Assembly (NCBI GenBank): GCA_021295655.1
Contig: JAGWBX010000003.1
Location: forward strand, 1-64,000
Origin: Candidatus Latescibacterota bacterium
GTDB lineage: Bacteria; Latescibacterota; UBA2968; GCA-2709665
Direction: 5' to 3'
Length of the DNA stretch: 64,000 nucleotides
The notes below the pieces were generated by a model, which had not been told where the DNA came from, searched no databases, and was given only the letters and a program-made list of their open reading frames with translations. Shown piece after piece: positions 7,693 to 16,756 of the stretch. The translations under genes were made by a program, and so were the position numbers. Position 1 is the first letter of the stretch. The number at the start of each line of letters is the position of its first letter.

Positions 7693-8475
7693 ATGCCCAT
7701 GTCGCCCGCTGAACTGCGACTCTTCATCGACCAGCACCGTGCATGGATCGATTCTGGAGGAACAGCAGGAGAACGGGCCGAGATGTCCGGCGTAAACCTG
7801 AACCGGGCGGAACTTCAGGATGCCAGACTCGAGTACGCGGATCTGAGCGAAGCCATCCTCAGCGGCGCCCGGTTCCAGAACGCCGACCTGCACGGCGCCA
7901 ACCTCCAGCGCGCCAGACTCTACGAAGCCAACTTCCGTGGTGCAAACCTTCAGGACGCCGATCTCTCCGGCGCCCCCCTCCAGCGCGCCCTGTTCCAGGG
8001 CGCCAATCTCATGAACGCCAATCTTGCGCCGGCAGACCTGGAACTCGCCGATCTGACGAATGCCGATCTTTCCGGCGCCCGGCTGCAAAGGGCTACACTA
8101 CGTGGCGCGAACCTGCGAGATGCCACGCTCGGTGGAACCGATTTACGGAGGGTGGACCTCAAGGACGCCAACCTGCTCAACGCCGACCTGCAGGGAGCCA
8201 ATCTGAGAGGCGCGAACCTTCAGGGTGCGAATCTTCAGGGGGCCGACCTCAGAAATGCAGATCTGCAAAGCGCAAGGCTGCAGAATGCGGACCTTGTACA
8301 GGCAGACCTCCGGTACGCGAGGTTTGTTAAGGCCCGAATGCAGAACGCCGACCTCTACAAGGCCAATCTTCAGAATTCAGACCTCCGCGGCGCCGACTTG
8401 CGAAATGCCGTGGGATTCACCGGCAGACACATCGGGCAGGCGCGTACGGACGGGACAACCAGGATCCGTGATTAA
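7693..8475 (+). CDS. Pentapeptide-repeat protein
   Basis: About 260 residues. After a short N-terminal segment (SPAELRLFIDQHRAWIDSGG) nearly the whole protein is A(D/N)LxX pentapeptide repeats, several dozen of them, for example ADLSEA, ANLQRA, ADLHGA, ANLRGA. This predicts a right-handed quadrilateral beta-helix. Some relatives mimic DNA and protect gyrase; others have unknown roles, so no function is assigned. The ATG at 7693 is preferred because GGGAG lies 6 nt upstream; longer in-frame starts exist (7633, 7657). No signal peptide, so probably cytoplasmic. Confidence 0.88.
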   Translation: MPMSPAELRLFIDQHRAWIDSGGTAGERAEMSGVNLNRAELQDARLEYADLSEAILSGARFQNADLHGANLQRARLYEANFRGANLQDADLSGAPLQRALFQGANLMNANLAPADLELADLTNADLSGARLQRATLRGANLRDATLGGTDLRRVDLKDANLLNADLQGANLRGANLQGANLQGADLRNADLQSARLQNADLVQADLRYARFVKARMQNADLYKANLQNSDLRGADLRNAVGFTGRHIGQARTDGTTRIRD

Positions 8476-8693
8476 CCTTGATTCCATATTTTTCCGGGAC
8501 GCAAAATCGAATATAAACAAGTGGATAAAGGTGATTTGACGGCTGATTACCAGGATACACCAGGTCACTGGACGTGAACTGAAAAGATGTCCTTTTTGAC
8601 GACCGTTGCGCCCCGTTTCAGGGGGTTTCGTCTCGTCGCCGAGTTGCTGTTTTTTCGGATTGGGGTCGACGTCACTTTATAAAGTTTCAGGCA

Positions 8694-9668
8694 TCAGGAA
8701 ACTGCGCGGGAAGTGAACCTTCCGGCCTCTTCCGCAGGTGTTCGGAGGACCGGCGGTGGCGGGCACGTGAGATGAACGTCTCGGCCTGTGGCCGGGTGGG
8801 TGAAGTGAAGTTCATGCGCGTGAAGGTGGTATCCGATGTCTCCCGGCAGCGCGGCACGGTCTCCAGCGGCTGGAACTGCCGGGAGGCCGCCGGCGCGGTA
8901 GAGCGGGTCGCCAATCAACGGATGTCCGGCGACGGCAAGGTGAATCCGGATCTGATGGGCGCGGCCGGTGACGAGATTGACACGAATCAGGCTCCGATTG
9001 CCGTCCGGGACGTAGTTGAGGACCCGGCATTCCGTCTTGGCGGGTTTTCCTTCGCATGTTGCCGCGTACAGGTACCCGGTCGGCGCATAGGGAATCCGGC
9101 CTATGGGCACGTCCACCGTAAACCGATCGGGCATGTCCGTGCCGGCGACGAGTGTGCGGTAGGCCTTTTCGATGCGCCGGCGCCGGAAATCCTCGGAGAT
9201 GAATTGCCTTGCCGATTCGGAACGTGCGAACAGAACAATGCCGGAGGTTCCCCGCCCCAGGCGATGAAGGGGCGCCGGACCCGGGGTTTCCCGGTAGTGT
9301 TCTCGGACGCGGGCGAGCAGCGTGTTCCGAAGGTGTTGGCCGCCGGGCAACACGGGAAGGCCGGCCGGTTTGGCTACGGCAATCAGGTGGTCGTCTTCAT
9401 AGAGCAGTGCAAACGAACAGGGGGCGTCCGGTTCCCGCCATGGCCTCCGGTTGTAGGTGAGCCGATGCCCCTTGACAAGCGGGGTTTCGGGCGTGGTCGG
9501 CCTGTCATTCAGCCGCACTTCGCCGGACAGGATCCGTTTCCGCCACGCTTCTCCGGACGAGTGCGGATAGCGCCGGATATAGAACAGAAGAACGGTTTCC
9601 CCCGCCGCATCCGGCTGGATACGGTTTATATAGGTCCATCCTTGATTTGTCGGCGTGGTTTCGCCCAT
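8694..9668 (-). CDS. RluA-family RNA pseudouridine synthase, atypical active site
   Basis: Isomerises uridine in rRNA or tRNA by family membership. An S4-like N-terminal region (WRKRILSGEVRLNDRPTTP) is followed by the RluA catalytic domain: LLYEDDHLIAVAKPAGLPV, then HRLGRGTSGIVLFA, and the conserved VTGRAHQIRIHLAVAGHPLIGDP split across the second half. The usual catalytic motif is HRLDxxTSG; here the Asp codon is GGG (Gly). My recollection is that a plant/bacterial RluA subgroup also carries HRLGRGTSG, so it may be a real subgroup with altered chemistry rather than a decayed gene. 324 residues, otherwise complete. Confidence 0.88.
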   Translation of the reverse strand: MGETTPTNQGWTYINRIQPDAAGETVLLFYIRRYPHSSGEAWRKRILSGEVRLNDRPTTPETPLVKGHRLTYNRRPWREPDAPCSFALLYEDDHLIAVAKPAGLPVLPGGQHLRNTLLARVREHYRETPGPAPLHRLGRGTSGIVLFARSESARQFISEDFRRRRIEKAYRTLVAGTDMPDRFTVDVPIGRIPYAPTGYLYAATCEGKPAKTECRVLNYVPDGNRSLIRVNLVTGRAHQIRIHLAVAGHPLIGDPLYRAGGLPAVPAAGDRAALPGDIGYHLHAHELHFTHPATGRDVHLTCPPPPVLRTPAEEAGRFTSRAVS

Positions 9669-10027
9669 ATGCGTGAAATATAACGCCGCTGGGGGGTCCG
9701 GTCTATTTCAATTTCGCCCGCGGGCGTTTGTCTGCGCGCCCGGTATGTCCTCTCCCGGACGACACTTCCAGTGTGTAATGTAATATACGACACGGCGATT
9801 GCAGATCCGCAGATAGGGAAAACGCCTCGACAGTAGCGTCTCAAATCTATGATAATTGGAAAGATAGTCCATCATCACCGTGTTCAGACAAACCAGGGCA
9901 TAGTGATTGCGGAACAGATCCCGACGGGATGGGATCTATTCCAGAAAACGCGGCGCACCGGATCGACAATGCCCTCCAGCAGCGGGAACCGCGCGTTGTA
10001 ACCGGTCACGGCGCAAAGTCTGGCAGC
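9669..10027. other. Intergenic region with a possible 55-codon ORF
   Basis: Between divergent rluA-like and PorV-like genes. On the minus strand a frame from ATG 9875 to TGA 9708 encodes about 55 residues rich in aromatic, Arg and Cys residues (contains MMDYLSNYHRFETLLSRRF). The frame stays open, without a start codon, to an upstream TAG near 9935. It has no recognisable family or ribosome-binding site and could be a remnant. Nothing else is evident. Confidence 0.3.
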
Positions 10028-10861
10028 ATGGCGTGGTGCGGTTTCCCCGTGGCGCGGATCGTGCTCGCGGCTTGCTGCGTGCTCCTGTGTGTTTTCAGGA
10101 TCCCGGTTCAAGCTGATGCAGCATTCGAGTTTCAGGCGGTGGGCGCCCGGCCCGGCGGGTTGGGAGATACGTTCGCGGGTTGGGCGCAAGGCGTCGACGG
10201 CGTTTTCTGGAATGCAGGCGCGGTAGCCTGGGGCAAGGGCGTCAGTATCACGGGAGGTTATAATCGGCCTTTTGGCATGGCGGCGCTGGATGCCCATGCC
10301 ATCGGGACTGTCGCATCTAACGGCCGGGCCGCCGTGGGCCTGAGCTATCTGGAGTACGGATTCAGCCTGTATCGCGAGCGGACAGCCGGTCTGACAATTG
10401 GAATTCGGTTGGTATCCCGGCTGGGTCTCGGGCTACGGATCCGACGCCTGCGGTTGTCGATCGCCGGCGACGCCAAACGCGCGTGGACGGCGTTCGATCT
10501 GGGTGCCAGGATCGTACTCAGGCCGAAGGTCATTCTGGGGCTTGCGGCGTGGAATGCCGGCGGGCAGTCGGTGGACGTATTGGGTCAGGGTGGGATGGCA
10601 GGCGTGGGGTTTGAGGTGGTACCTGACGTGGCACTGCTCCTGGATATTCGCAAGGAGGCCGGTCGGCCCGCGGGGGTGAGCGCGGGTGTGGAGTACAGCC
10701 CGGCCCGCCGGGTTATGCTTCGGATGGGCGCAGGGGGCAGGGCCGAGCGATTGTCTGTGGGGGCGGGTGTGACTCATCAGGGCTTTCGGATCGACTACGC
10801 GACGCTGTACCATACTGTATTGGGGCTGTCGCACCGGGTCTCCCTGACGATGGGACGTTGA
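10028..10861 (+). CDS. PorV/PorQ-like (UPF0164-type) outer-membrane beta-barrel protein
   Basis: The ATG at 10028 opens a signal peptide (VARIVLAACCVLLCVF, cleavage near QADA). The mature start FEFQAVGARPGGLGDTFAG is the hallmark of PorV/UPF0164 barrels, as is the following GVDGVFWNAGAVAW. The rest alternates as a barrel (GLSYLEYGFSLYRER, FDLGARIVLRP, GVEYSPARRVMLRMGAG). About 277 residues, somewhat short for the family. In Bacteroidetes relatives serve type IX secretion or lipid transport; no such genes are nearby. The frame extends upstream to 9929 but would bury the signal. Confidence 0.78.
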   Translation: MAWCGFPVARIVLAACCVLLCVFRIPVQADAAFEFQAVGARPGGLGDTFAGWAQGVDGVFWNAGAVAWGKGVSITGGYNRPFGMAALDAHAIGTVASNGRAAVGLSYLEYGFSLYRERTAGLTIGIRLVSRLGLGLRIRRLRLSIAGDAKRAWTAFDLGARIVLRPKVILGLAAWNAGGQSVDVLGQGGMAGVGFEVVPDVALLLDIRKEAGRPAGVSAGVEYSPARRVMLRMGAGGRAERLSVGAGVTHQGFRIDYATLYHTVLGLSHRVSLTMGR

Positions 10862-10984
10862 AGGATGCGCGATCTTGACACCGGAAGGATGTTGTCCTAT
10901 TTTTTGGTACGACAATGTACAGAGGTCCCGGTCACCCTTACAGCGTTCGGAATTTCGTTCTGAAACAGGCGGGAACCAAGTCGG

Positions 10985-11719
10985 ATGATCAAAAGGATTC
11001 TCCGGGAGGCGGGGCTATTCGCGGGTTGCGCCGTACTCACCGGTATCGTGGGGCTGGTTCTGCTCGATCGATTCATCATGCCGCGTCTGGTCCGGGCCGG
11101 TCAGCGTGTTGAGGTCCCCGACATTGTCAGTCTGACACCCGAAGACGCCGGCCGCGCCCTGTCTCAGCGGGGGTTAAGGTTTAAGCTGCAGCCCGCAAGA
11201 TGGGACACGTCCATTGCCGAAGGCAGGCTGGTACAACAGAATCCGCCTGCGTATTCGCACGTGAAGATCAACCGGACGGTATATGCAGTGCCCAGCCGCG
11301 GGGTCCGGTTATACGCTGTGCCCGATCTCCGGGAGAAATCCCTGCGCCAGGCCCAGTTATGGATTGCACAGGCGGGCCTGGCCATGGGAGACACGCTAGA
11401 AGATGCGTCTGAAATTGTCAGGGAGGGATTGATCATCAGCCAGGACCCGCCTCCCGGTCAACAGGTACAGAGCGGAACACCAATATCGGTAACGTTAAGC
11501 AACGGTCCTCCGGGAGAGATGGTCCCGATGCCGAATCTGGTGGGAAAGCCGCTTGAGGCGGCCCGGGCCCAGTTGGAGGAAGCCGGGCTCCAGGTGCGGG
11601 ACATCCGATATGAATTCAGCACCCAGCATCTGTTGAACGTGGTGATCCGGCATGTGCCCGCGTCGGGTGAAGAAGTGAAACAGGGGACGCGGGTGCGGCT
11701 GGTGGTAAGCAAATTGTAA
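10985..11719 (+). CDS. Membrane-anchored PASTA-domain protein
   Basis: 244 residues: one N-terminal membrane helix (GLFAGCAVLTGIVGLVLLD) followed by three PASTA domains at about residues 42-106, 107-175 and 176-244, each with the VPDxxxxxxxxAxxxL pattern (VEVPDIVSLTPEDAGRAL; YAVPDLREKSLRQAQ; VPMPNLVGKPLEAARAQL) and ending in a Val-rich strand. PASTA domains bind peptidoglycan fragments. No kinase or transpeptidase domain is attached, so it may be a wall-sensing partner of such an enzyme; the family is frequent just before rpe in FCB genomes. Ends 74 nt before rpe, probably co-transcribed. Confidence 0.88.
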   Translation: MIKRILREAGLFAGCAVLTGIVGLVLLDRFIMPRLVRAGQRVEVPDIVSLTPEDAGRALSQRGLRFKLQPARWDTSIAEGRLVQQNPPAYSHVKINRTVYAVPSRGVRLYAVPDLREKSLRQAQLWIAQAGLAMGDTLEDASEIVREGLIISQDPPPGQQVQSGTPISVTLSNGPPGEMVPMPNLVGKPLEAARAQLEEAGLQVRDIRYEFSTQHLLNVVIRHVPASGEEVKQGTRVRLVVSKL

Positions 11720-11792
11720 CGGATGGTTGCCGCCGCGCATGGGTTTCCGCTTCATGCCCAACCCCCTGTCCCACAATTGGAGGGTTTTTTTT

Positions 11793-12458
11793 ATGATCAA
11801 AATCGCCCCGTCTCTTCTGGCAGCGGATTTTGTCTTGCTCGAACGCGAGATTCGGGCGGTGGAAGCCGCTGGCGCGGACTACATTCATCTGGATGTGATG
11901 GACGGGCATTTTGTGCCGAATATCACGTTTGGTCCGATGGTAGTGGAAGCCATTCGCAAAACGACGGCGTTGACCCTGGACGTGCATCTCATGATTTCCG
12001 ATCCGGGCAGGTACGTGAGGGCGTTCGCGGACAGCGGGGCCGACGTCTGTACTGTACACGTAGAGGTGGGTACGGATCTGCGTGCATTGCTGCGTGAAAT
12101 CCGAGAGTTGGGAATGCGGGCAGGGGCCACGGTGAAGCCCGCAACACCGGTGGAGGCGCTGTATCCGCTATTGCCGTCTCTGGATCTTGCACTTGTAATG
12201 TCGGTTGAACCGGGATTCGGCGGTCAGGCGTTTATGCCTGAGTCTCTGGAAAAGGTGCGGAGATTGCGGGCGGAGATCGAGCGCCAGGATGTGGATGTCG
12301 AGATAGAAATCGACGGGGGTATCGGATTGGAGAACGCGGGACAGGCCGTCGCGGCGGGTGCGGAAGTGCTGGTGGCGGGATCGGCCGCGTTTCGTGATGG
12401 CAAAGTGGTTAAAAACGTGGCTGCGTTGCGCCGCGCGGGACTGGCGGGACTGACGTAG
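11793..12458 (+). CDS. rpe: Ribulose-phosphate 3-epimerase
   Basis: Interconverts ribulose 5-phosphate and xylulose 5-phosphate (pentose phosphate pathway, cytoplasm). TIM-barrel protein with IAPSLLAADF at the start, the catalytic HLDVMDGHFVPNITFGP, VHLMISDP, VMSVEPGFGGQAF and the phosphate-binding end EIDGGIG...AGSAAF. The ATG at 11793 has GGAGGG 8 nt upstream; an in-frame start at 11727 is discarded. 221 residues, normal length. Confidence 0.96.
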   Translation: MIKIAPSLLAADFVLLEREIRAVEAAGADYIHLDVMDGHFVPNITFGPMVVEAIRKTTALTLDVHLMISDPGRYVRAFADSGADVCTVHVEVGTDLRALLREIRELGMRAGATVKPATPVEALYPLLPSLDLALVMSVEPGFGGQAFMPESLEKVRRLRAEIERQDVDVEIEIDGGIGLENAGQAVAAGAEVLVAGSAAFRDGKVVKNVAALRRAGLAGLT

Positions 12459-12694
12459 CAAACAAACCGGACTCATCATCCCCTGAACCCGGCGGGCTCT
12501 CAGGAACGGGACCGTTGGACGGGCGATCCGTCACACACCTTATATTGATATCGACTCCAGGGCACGCCGATGCAACGGTCGCACCCTACCCGGGGAGGTG
12601 CCTGATTCCGGAGTTTTTTTGTTGCGTAAATTCCTGTCGTCCCGTATTTTTACAGGTCTGTTTCCCTTTTGAGGTTTGATAACGGGGCCGCCCC
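12459..12694. other. rpe-ffh spacer with structured element and ffh promoter
   Basis: CTCC (about 12559) and GGCAC can pair with GTGCC and GGAG just before a T7 run at 12614-12620, suggesting a structured terminator-like element after rpe. A promoter follows: TTGCGT (12622-12627), 17 bp, TATTTT (12645-12650), about 45 nt before ffh. No match to the conserved SRP RNA apical motif was found. Confidence 0.4.
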
Positions 12695-14023
12695 ATGTTC
12701 GATCATCTCACGGAAAAGCTGGAAGGGGTTTTCAAAAGACTCCGCGGCCGGGGCAGGTTGGTCGAAACCAATATCGACGAAGCGCTGAGAGACGTGCGAC
12801 GCGCGCTTCTTGAGGCGGACGTCAACTATAAGGTGGCGAGGACGTTCGTCGCCCGTGTCAGGGAGCGGGCGATCGGGCGGGAGGTGTTGCGAAGCATCAC
12901 CCCCGGGCAGCAGGTCGTCAAGGTTGTGCACGACGAGTTGATTCACCTCCTGGGAGACGAGCACGAGGAGTTGAATCTGACCGGACCGGCGCCCAATGTG
13001 GTCATGGTCGTCGGTCTGCAGGGATCGGGCAAGACGACGCTGTGTGCCAAACTTGCACGGCTCCTTAAAGGGAAGCGACGGAGGCCGCTCCTTGTGGCGG
13101 CCGATATCTACCGTCCGGCAGCCATCGACCAGCTTTGCGTACTGGGCGCGCCAATAGACGTCCCGGTCCACCGGGCGGCGGAGGGGACCGATCCGGCGTT
13201 GATCTGCGCAGGGGCAGTGGATCTGGCGCGGGCGGACGGGATGGATCCCGTTATTCTGGATACGGCCGGCCGGCTGCACGTCGATGACGTCCGGATGGAG
13301 GAATTGAAGAAGATACGAGAAGCGGTTTCGCCGGGTGAGATTCTGTTTGTCGCGGACGGGATGACGGGTCAGGATGCGGTCTCGGCGGCGACGGCGTTTT
13401 ACGAGCAACTCAGCTTTACAGGAATCGTACTGACGCGCCTCGATAGCGATACGCGCGGCGGCGCGGCGCTGTCCATCCGCGACGTCACGGGTGTGCCCAT
13501 CAAGTACGCGGGCGTCAGCGAGAAGGTGGATGGCATAGAGCCGTTTCATCCGGACCGGATGGCCTCCCGGATTCTGGGTATGGGCGACGTCGTGACGCTG
13601 GTGGAACGGGCGCAGGAGGCGGTGGATGTCAAGCAGGCGCAGAAGCTGGAGAAAAAGCTGCGAAGCGCCGCGTTTACGTTCGATGATTTTCTGCAGCAGT
13701 TGGACCAGGTTCGCAAGATGGGGCCACTGAGCCAGTTGATGGACATGATCCCCGGGGCCGGAAAGCAATTGAAGGGACTGCAGGTGGATGACGATGCGTT
13801 CATGCATACGGAAGCGATCATCCTGTCAATGACACGGCAGGAACGGGCCAATCCTCAGATTCTGAACGGCAGCAGGCGTCGCCGTATCGCGAATGGCAGC
13901 GGATGCAGCATCCAGCAAGTGAACAGGCTGATAAAGCAGTTCGGAATGATGCGAAAGATGATGAAACGGATGACGAGGATGGAGAAGCAGGGACGCGGCG
14001 CAGCCGTACCGTTCCCGGGTTGA
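12695..14023 (+). CDS. ffh: Signal recognition particle GTPase Ffh (SRP54)
   Basis: Binds signal sequences of nascent membrane proteins together with 4.5S RNA and docks to FtsY. N domain (residues 1 to about 90, [16 protein letters not shown]), G domain with [24 protein letters not shown] and [15 protein letters not shown], then the methionine-rich M domain containing [20 protein letters not shown] and ending [15 protein letters not shown]. 442 residues, full length. First gene of the ffh-rpsP-rimM-trmD-rplS block. Confidence 0.97.
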   Translation: MFDHLTEKLEGVFKRLRGRGRLVETNIDEALRDVRRALLEADVNYKVARTFVARVRERAIGREVLRSITPGQQVVKVVHDELIHLLGDEHEELNLTGPAPNVVMVVGLQGSGKTTLCAKLARLLKGKRRRPLLVAADIYRPAAIDQLCVLGAPIDVPVHRAAEGTDPALICAGAVDLARADGMDPVILDTAGRLHVDDVRMEELKKIREAVSPGEILFVADGMTGQDAVSAATAFYEQLSFTGIVLTRLDSDTRGGAALSIRDVTGVPIKYAGVSEKVDGIEPFHPDRMASRILGMGDVVTLVERAQEAVDVKQAQKLEKKLRSAAFTFDDFLQQLDQVRKMGPLSQLMDMIPGAGKQLKGLQVDDDAFMHTEAIILSMTRQERANPQILNGSRRRRIANGSGCSIQQVNRLIKQFGMMRKMMKRMTRMEKQGRGAAVPFPG

Positions 14024-14127
14024 GGGGGGTTTGTCCAGGATGGCGTGGGAAGCTGACAGGTACCGGGGCAGATATCCCCGAAGTTGAAAAATCCCCGGTG
14101 TGTGGTTCATTAACAGGAGGATGTATT

Positions 14128-14421
14128 TTGGTAAAGATTCGATTGACCCGAAAGGGCGCCAGGAATGCGCCGTTCTACAGGGTTGTGGTCGCGGATAGCC
14201 GGTCTCCTCGGGACGGTCGGTTCATTGAGAGTCTCGGGTACTACGATCCAACCGTGAGTCCACGGGTGGTGCGGCTGAACGAGGAGCGTGCGCGCCACTG
14301 GCTGGACCTGGGCGCCGAGCCGTCAGGAACGGTGAAGAGTCTGCTTAGGCAGCAGGGAATTCTGAGCCAGGGCGTCGATGCCGGCGAAATGGACGAGGCC
14401 GACGCTGAAGCCGAGGAATAG
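14128..14421 (+). CDS. rpsP: 30S ribosomal protein S16
   Basis: Small-subunit protein, 97 residues. It starts at TTG 14128 with AGGAGG at 14115-14120, reading [21 protein letters not shown], the conserved S16 N-terminus; then [19 protein letters not shown]. The acidic tail DEADAEAEE is an extension seen in several phyla. An ATG at 14121 is out of frame. Followed after 3 nt by rimM; the KhpA (KH-domain) gene often found between them is absent. Confidence 0.97.
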   Translation: MVKIRLTRKGARNAPFYRVVVADSRSPRDGRFIESLGYYDPTVSPRVVRLNEERARHWLDLGAEPSGTVKSLLRQQGILSQGVDAGEMDEADAEAEE

Positions 14422-14424
14422 TCC

Positions 14425-14958
14425 TTGCCCCGAAATCCGGTCCACCGGGAACAATACGTCGTCATCGGCAGGATTCTGAAACCCAGGGGTCTCGGCGGGG
14501 AGGCTTTTCTGCATCCGCTCACGGATTTTCCCGAACGGTTTCAGGTTCTCAGGAAAGCGCTGGTCGAAAAGCCCGACGGGAACCGGATGACACTTGGGAT
14601 CGACCGGGTTCGGAAATGCGGGCGGCGAATGGCCATTAAATTTCTCGATATCGATTCGCCGGAAGCGGTTGCGCCGTTTCGCGGCAGCGAGTTGCTTGTA
14701 CCGGCCGACGAAGTGTATCCGCTTCCCGAAGATACGTTTTATGTGTTTGAGATTGTGGGACTGAAGGTCGAGACGGAAGCAGGCCCGGAAGTCGGGCGCG
14801 TGGTCGATGTGATTACCCATCCCGCAAACGATATATACGTTGTCAAAAGGGAGGATGGGGGCGAGGCGTTGATACCCGCCGCGAGGGATCTGGTTCGAAT
14901 AGACCTGGCGGGCGGGCGTCTGGTTGTGAAGAACGTGGAAGGACTCCTGGATCGGTAG
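14425..14958 (+). CDS. rimM: 16S rRNA processing protein RimM
   Basis: Assembly factor for the 30S head that binds S19. N-terminal RimM domain (VVIGRILKPRGLGGEAFLHPLTD) and C-terminal PRC-barrel (TFYVFEIVGLKVET, GRVVDVITHPANDIYVV, EALIPAARDLVRIDL). Start is TTG 14425 with GAGGA upstream, inside the end of rpsP, so the two are probably translationally coupled. 177 residues. Confidence 0.95.
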   Translation: MPRNPVHREQYVVIGRILKPRGLGGEAFLHPLTDFPERFQVLRKALVEKPDGNRMTLGIDRVRKCGRRMAIKFLDIDSPEAVAPFRGSELLVPADEVYPLPEDTFYVFEIVGLKVETEAGPEVGRVVDVITHPANDIYVVKREDGGEALIPAARDLVRIDLAGGRLVVKNVEGLLDR

Positions 14959-15055
14959 ACGGGAATAACCGCCGTGCAACCCGGACGGGACGCATCGGCC
15001 CGTTGAAAAAGCCCATCCCGCCTCGTCTGCAGAGCGACGTTTTCAACGGACTGCA

Positions 15056-15796
15056 ATGCATATCGACTTTCTCACCATATTTCCCGACCTGATCCGGGAC
15101 GCGGCGGCTTACGGCATAGCAGGGCGTGCGATCCGTGCCGGTCTGGTAGACGTCATCGCGCACGATTTGCGGGATTTTGCCGATGACGTTCACCGTACGG
15201 TGGACGATACACCCTGCGGCGGCGGAGCGGGAATGGTCTTCAAGCCGGAACCGGTCGCCCGTGCACTGGCCGCCATTCAAGACGCCGGACGGCCGCTTGA
15301 AAACGTAATTTTCCTGTCGCCGGACGGAGAGCGGCTGGATCAGAAGACGGTGAACCGCCTGTCCATCGCGCCCAATCTGGTGTTACTGTGCGGCCGGTAC
15401 CGGGGTATTGACGAACGTATTCGCGAGTTGTACGTTACCGAAGAGATTTCGGTAGGCGATTACGTGTTGAGTGGCGGCGAATTGCCCGCGCTGGTGTTAA
15501 TGGATGCCGTTGTGCGACTGATCCCCGGGGCAATGGGAGACGCGGAGTCGGCCCTGGAGGATTCGTTCCAGAACGGGCTTTTGGATTGCCCCTGGTATAC
15601 GAGGCCCAGGGAGTTCGAGGGGTTGCGGGTTCCCGATGTTCTGTTGAGCGGAGACCATCAGCGGATTGCAGACTGGCGGCGCAATACCGCTGTACAACGG
15701 ACCCGGATACGGCGTCCGGATCTTTACGAAAGCATCGAAACCGGCGACACGGCCGGCTCGGAAAACGAGGATGCTGGCAGGCACGGGAGATCATAG
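15056..15796 (+). CDS. trmD: tRNA (guanine-37-N1)-methyltransferase
   Basis: SpoU-TrmD (SPOUT) knotted methyltransferase that makes m1G37 and prevents frameshifting. MHIDFLTIFPDLI start, DDTPCGGGAGMVFKPEP, LLCGRYRGIDERI and the knot segment ISVGDYVLSGGELPALVLMDA, then the linker and C-terminal HQRIADWRR. 246 residues. 97 nt after rimM and 93 nt before rplS. Confidence 0.96.
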   Translation: MHIDFLTIFPDLIRDAAAYGIAGRAIRAGLVDVIAHDLRDFADDVHRTVDDTPCGGGAGMVFKPEPVARALAAIQDAGRPLENVIFLSPDGERLDQKTVNRLSIAPNLVLLCGRYRGIDERIRELYVTEEISVGDYVLSGGELPALVLMDAVVRLIPGAMGDAESALEDSFQNGLLDCPWYTRPREFEGLRVPDVLLSGDHQRIADWRRNTAVQRTRIRRPDLYESIETGDTAGSENEDAGRHGRS

Positions 15797-15889
15797 CCGC
15801 CGATGCAAGGGAATTTTCCGTGCGTAAATGGATGAATGAGGGCGACGGTCTTTCCCTCGGAAGTCGTTCATCGTTTCAGGAGCGTTACC

Positions 15890-16252
15890 ATGGATGCATT
15901 GATAAAATCCCTAACGGAAGAACAGATCAAATCCGACCTGCCGGCATTTGGCGCCGGGGACACCGTGCGGGTGCACGTACGTGTGGTTGAGGGCGAGAAG
16001 GAGCGCACGCAGGTGTTCGAGGGCGTGGTTATTCAGCGCCGGGGCCACGGGATCCACGAAACCTTCACCGTACGAAAGATGGTGGTGGGCGGCGTGGGTG
16101 TCGAGCGGATTTTTCCGCTGCACTCACCTCGGGTGGCGAGGGTCGAACTGATTCGTAGCGGCAAGGTGCGCCGTACACGTATTAAGTATCTGCGCGAACT
16201 GCAGGGCAAAGCCGCGAGGATTGAAGAAAAAAGGAACGCGCAAACCGGATGA
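15890..16252 (+). CDS. rplS: 50S ribosomal protein L19
   Basis: Large-subunit protein at the 30S-50S interface, 120 residues from ATG 15890 with TCAGGAG upstream. Family segments: [56 protein letters not shown] longer frame from 15836 is discarded. Its stop overlaps the ATG of the next gene (ATGA). Confidence 0.96.
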   Translation: MDALIKSLTEEQIKSDLPAFGAGDTVRVHVRVVEGEKERTQVFEGVVIQRRGHGIHETFTVRKMVVGGVGVERIFPLHSPRVARVELIRSGKVRRTRIKYLRELQGKAARIEEKRNAQTG

Positions 16253-16560
16253 CGACACGCAATGCCAGAAGACGCGCTCGCGGCCGCGCGGGGCGCAGGA
16301 GTCAGGCACAACGGCGGGAACCTGCCCGGAGTCCGCTGCCCTATTCACGGAGGAACTGGACCTTCCTTGGCGCAGGCGTGGGAACGATACTGATCGGTTA
16401 CCTGTGTCTGTCTCAGCCCCCGGTCGACGGTTTCCTGTCGCTTACGTTGGCGCCGGTTCTGCTGGTGATCGGGTACTGTGTGCTGATCCCGCTCGGGCTG
16501 CTGCTGGGCGGGTCGGAAAAACCGGCCGAAGACGCGTCCGAAGAATCCATGGGCGGTTAG
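16249..16560 (+). CDS. Small DUF3098-like membrane protein
   Basis: 103 residues: a very basic N-terminus ([19 protein letters not shown]), then [25 protein letters not shown] (first membrane helix) and [23 protein letters not shown] (second). The [10 protein letters not shown] segment resembles DUF3098, a small two-helix protein of FCB bacteria with unknown role. Overlaps rplS by 4 nt (ATGA). Its last codons and stop lie inside the tRNA-Val gene: TAG at 16558-16560 is formed by tRNA positions 8-10, so processing of the tRNA by RNase P would cut the mRNA. Confidence 0.72.
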   Translation: MTTRNARRRARGRAGRRSQAQRREPARSPLPYSRRNWTFLGAGVGTILIGYLCLSQPPVDGFLSLTLAPVLLVIGYCVLIPLGLLLGGSEKPAEDASEESMGG

Positions 16561-16627
16561 CTCAGCTGGTTAGAGCGCCTGCCTTACAAGCAGGAGGTCA
16601 CTGGTTCGAATCCAGTATCGCCCACCA
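16551..16627 (+). tRNA. tRNA-Val (anticodon UAC)
   Basis: Complete cloverleaf of 77 nt. Acceptor GGGCGGT pairs with ATCGCCC (one G-U), D-arm AGCTCAGCTGGTTAGAGC, anticodon arm CCTGC / CTTACAA / GCAGG giving anticodon TAC, T-arm with GGTTCGAATCC, and encoded CCA at 16625-16627. Its first 10 nt overlap the end of the preceding coding sequence. An 8-bp inverted repeat (16639-16646 with 16662-16669) lies just downstream and may help define the 3' end. Confidence 0.97.
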
Positions 16628-16756
16628 TTTCCCCAGCCCGATCGTCGTTGTACCGTCTTCAGACGATCGCGGCGCATTGATCCTCTCTGTGTGCCCGTCC
16701 GGCCTTTTCTCTTCCCTTCAGCTCTCTTACGGCTTCAGCAGCCCGGATGGGCTTTA

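Noticed and set aside
9708-9875. A 55-codon gene between the rluA-like and PorV-like genes
   Set aside because: No ribosome-binding site or family match; listed only as a possible remnant within the intergenic entry.
12459-12694. SRP (4.5S) RNA next to ffh
   Set aside because: The conserved apical GGAAGGNAGCAGC-type motif is absent; only a loose stem before a T-run is visible.
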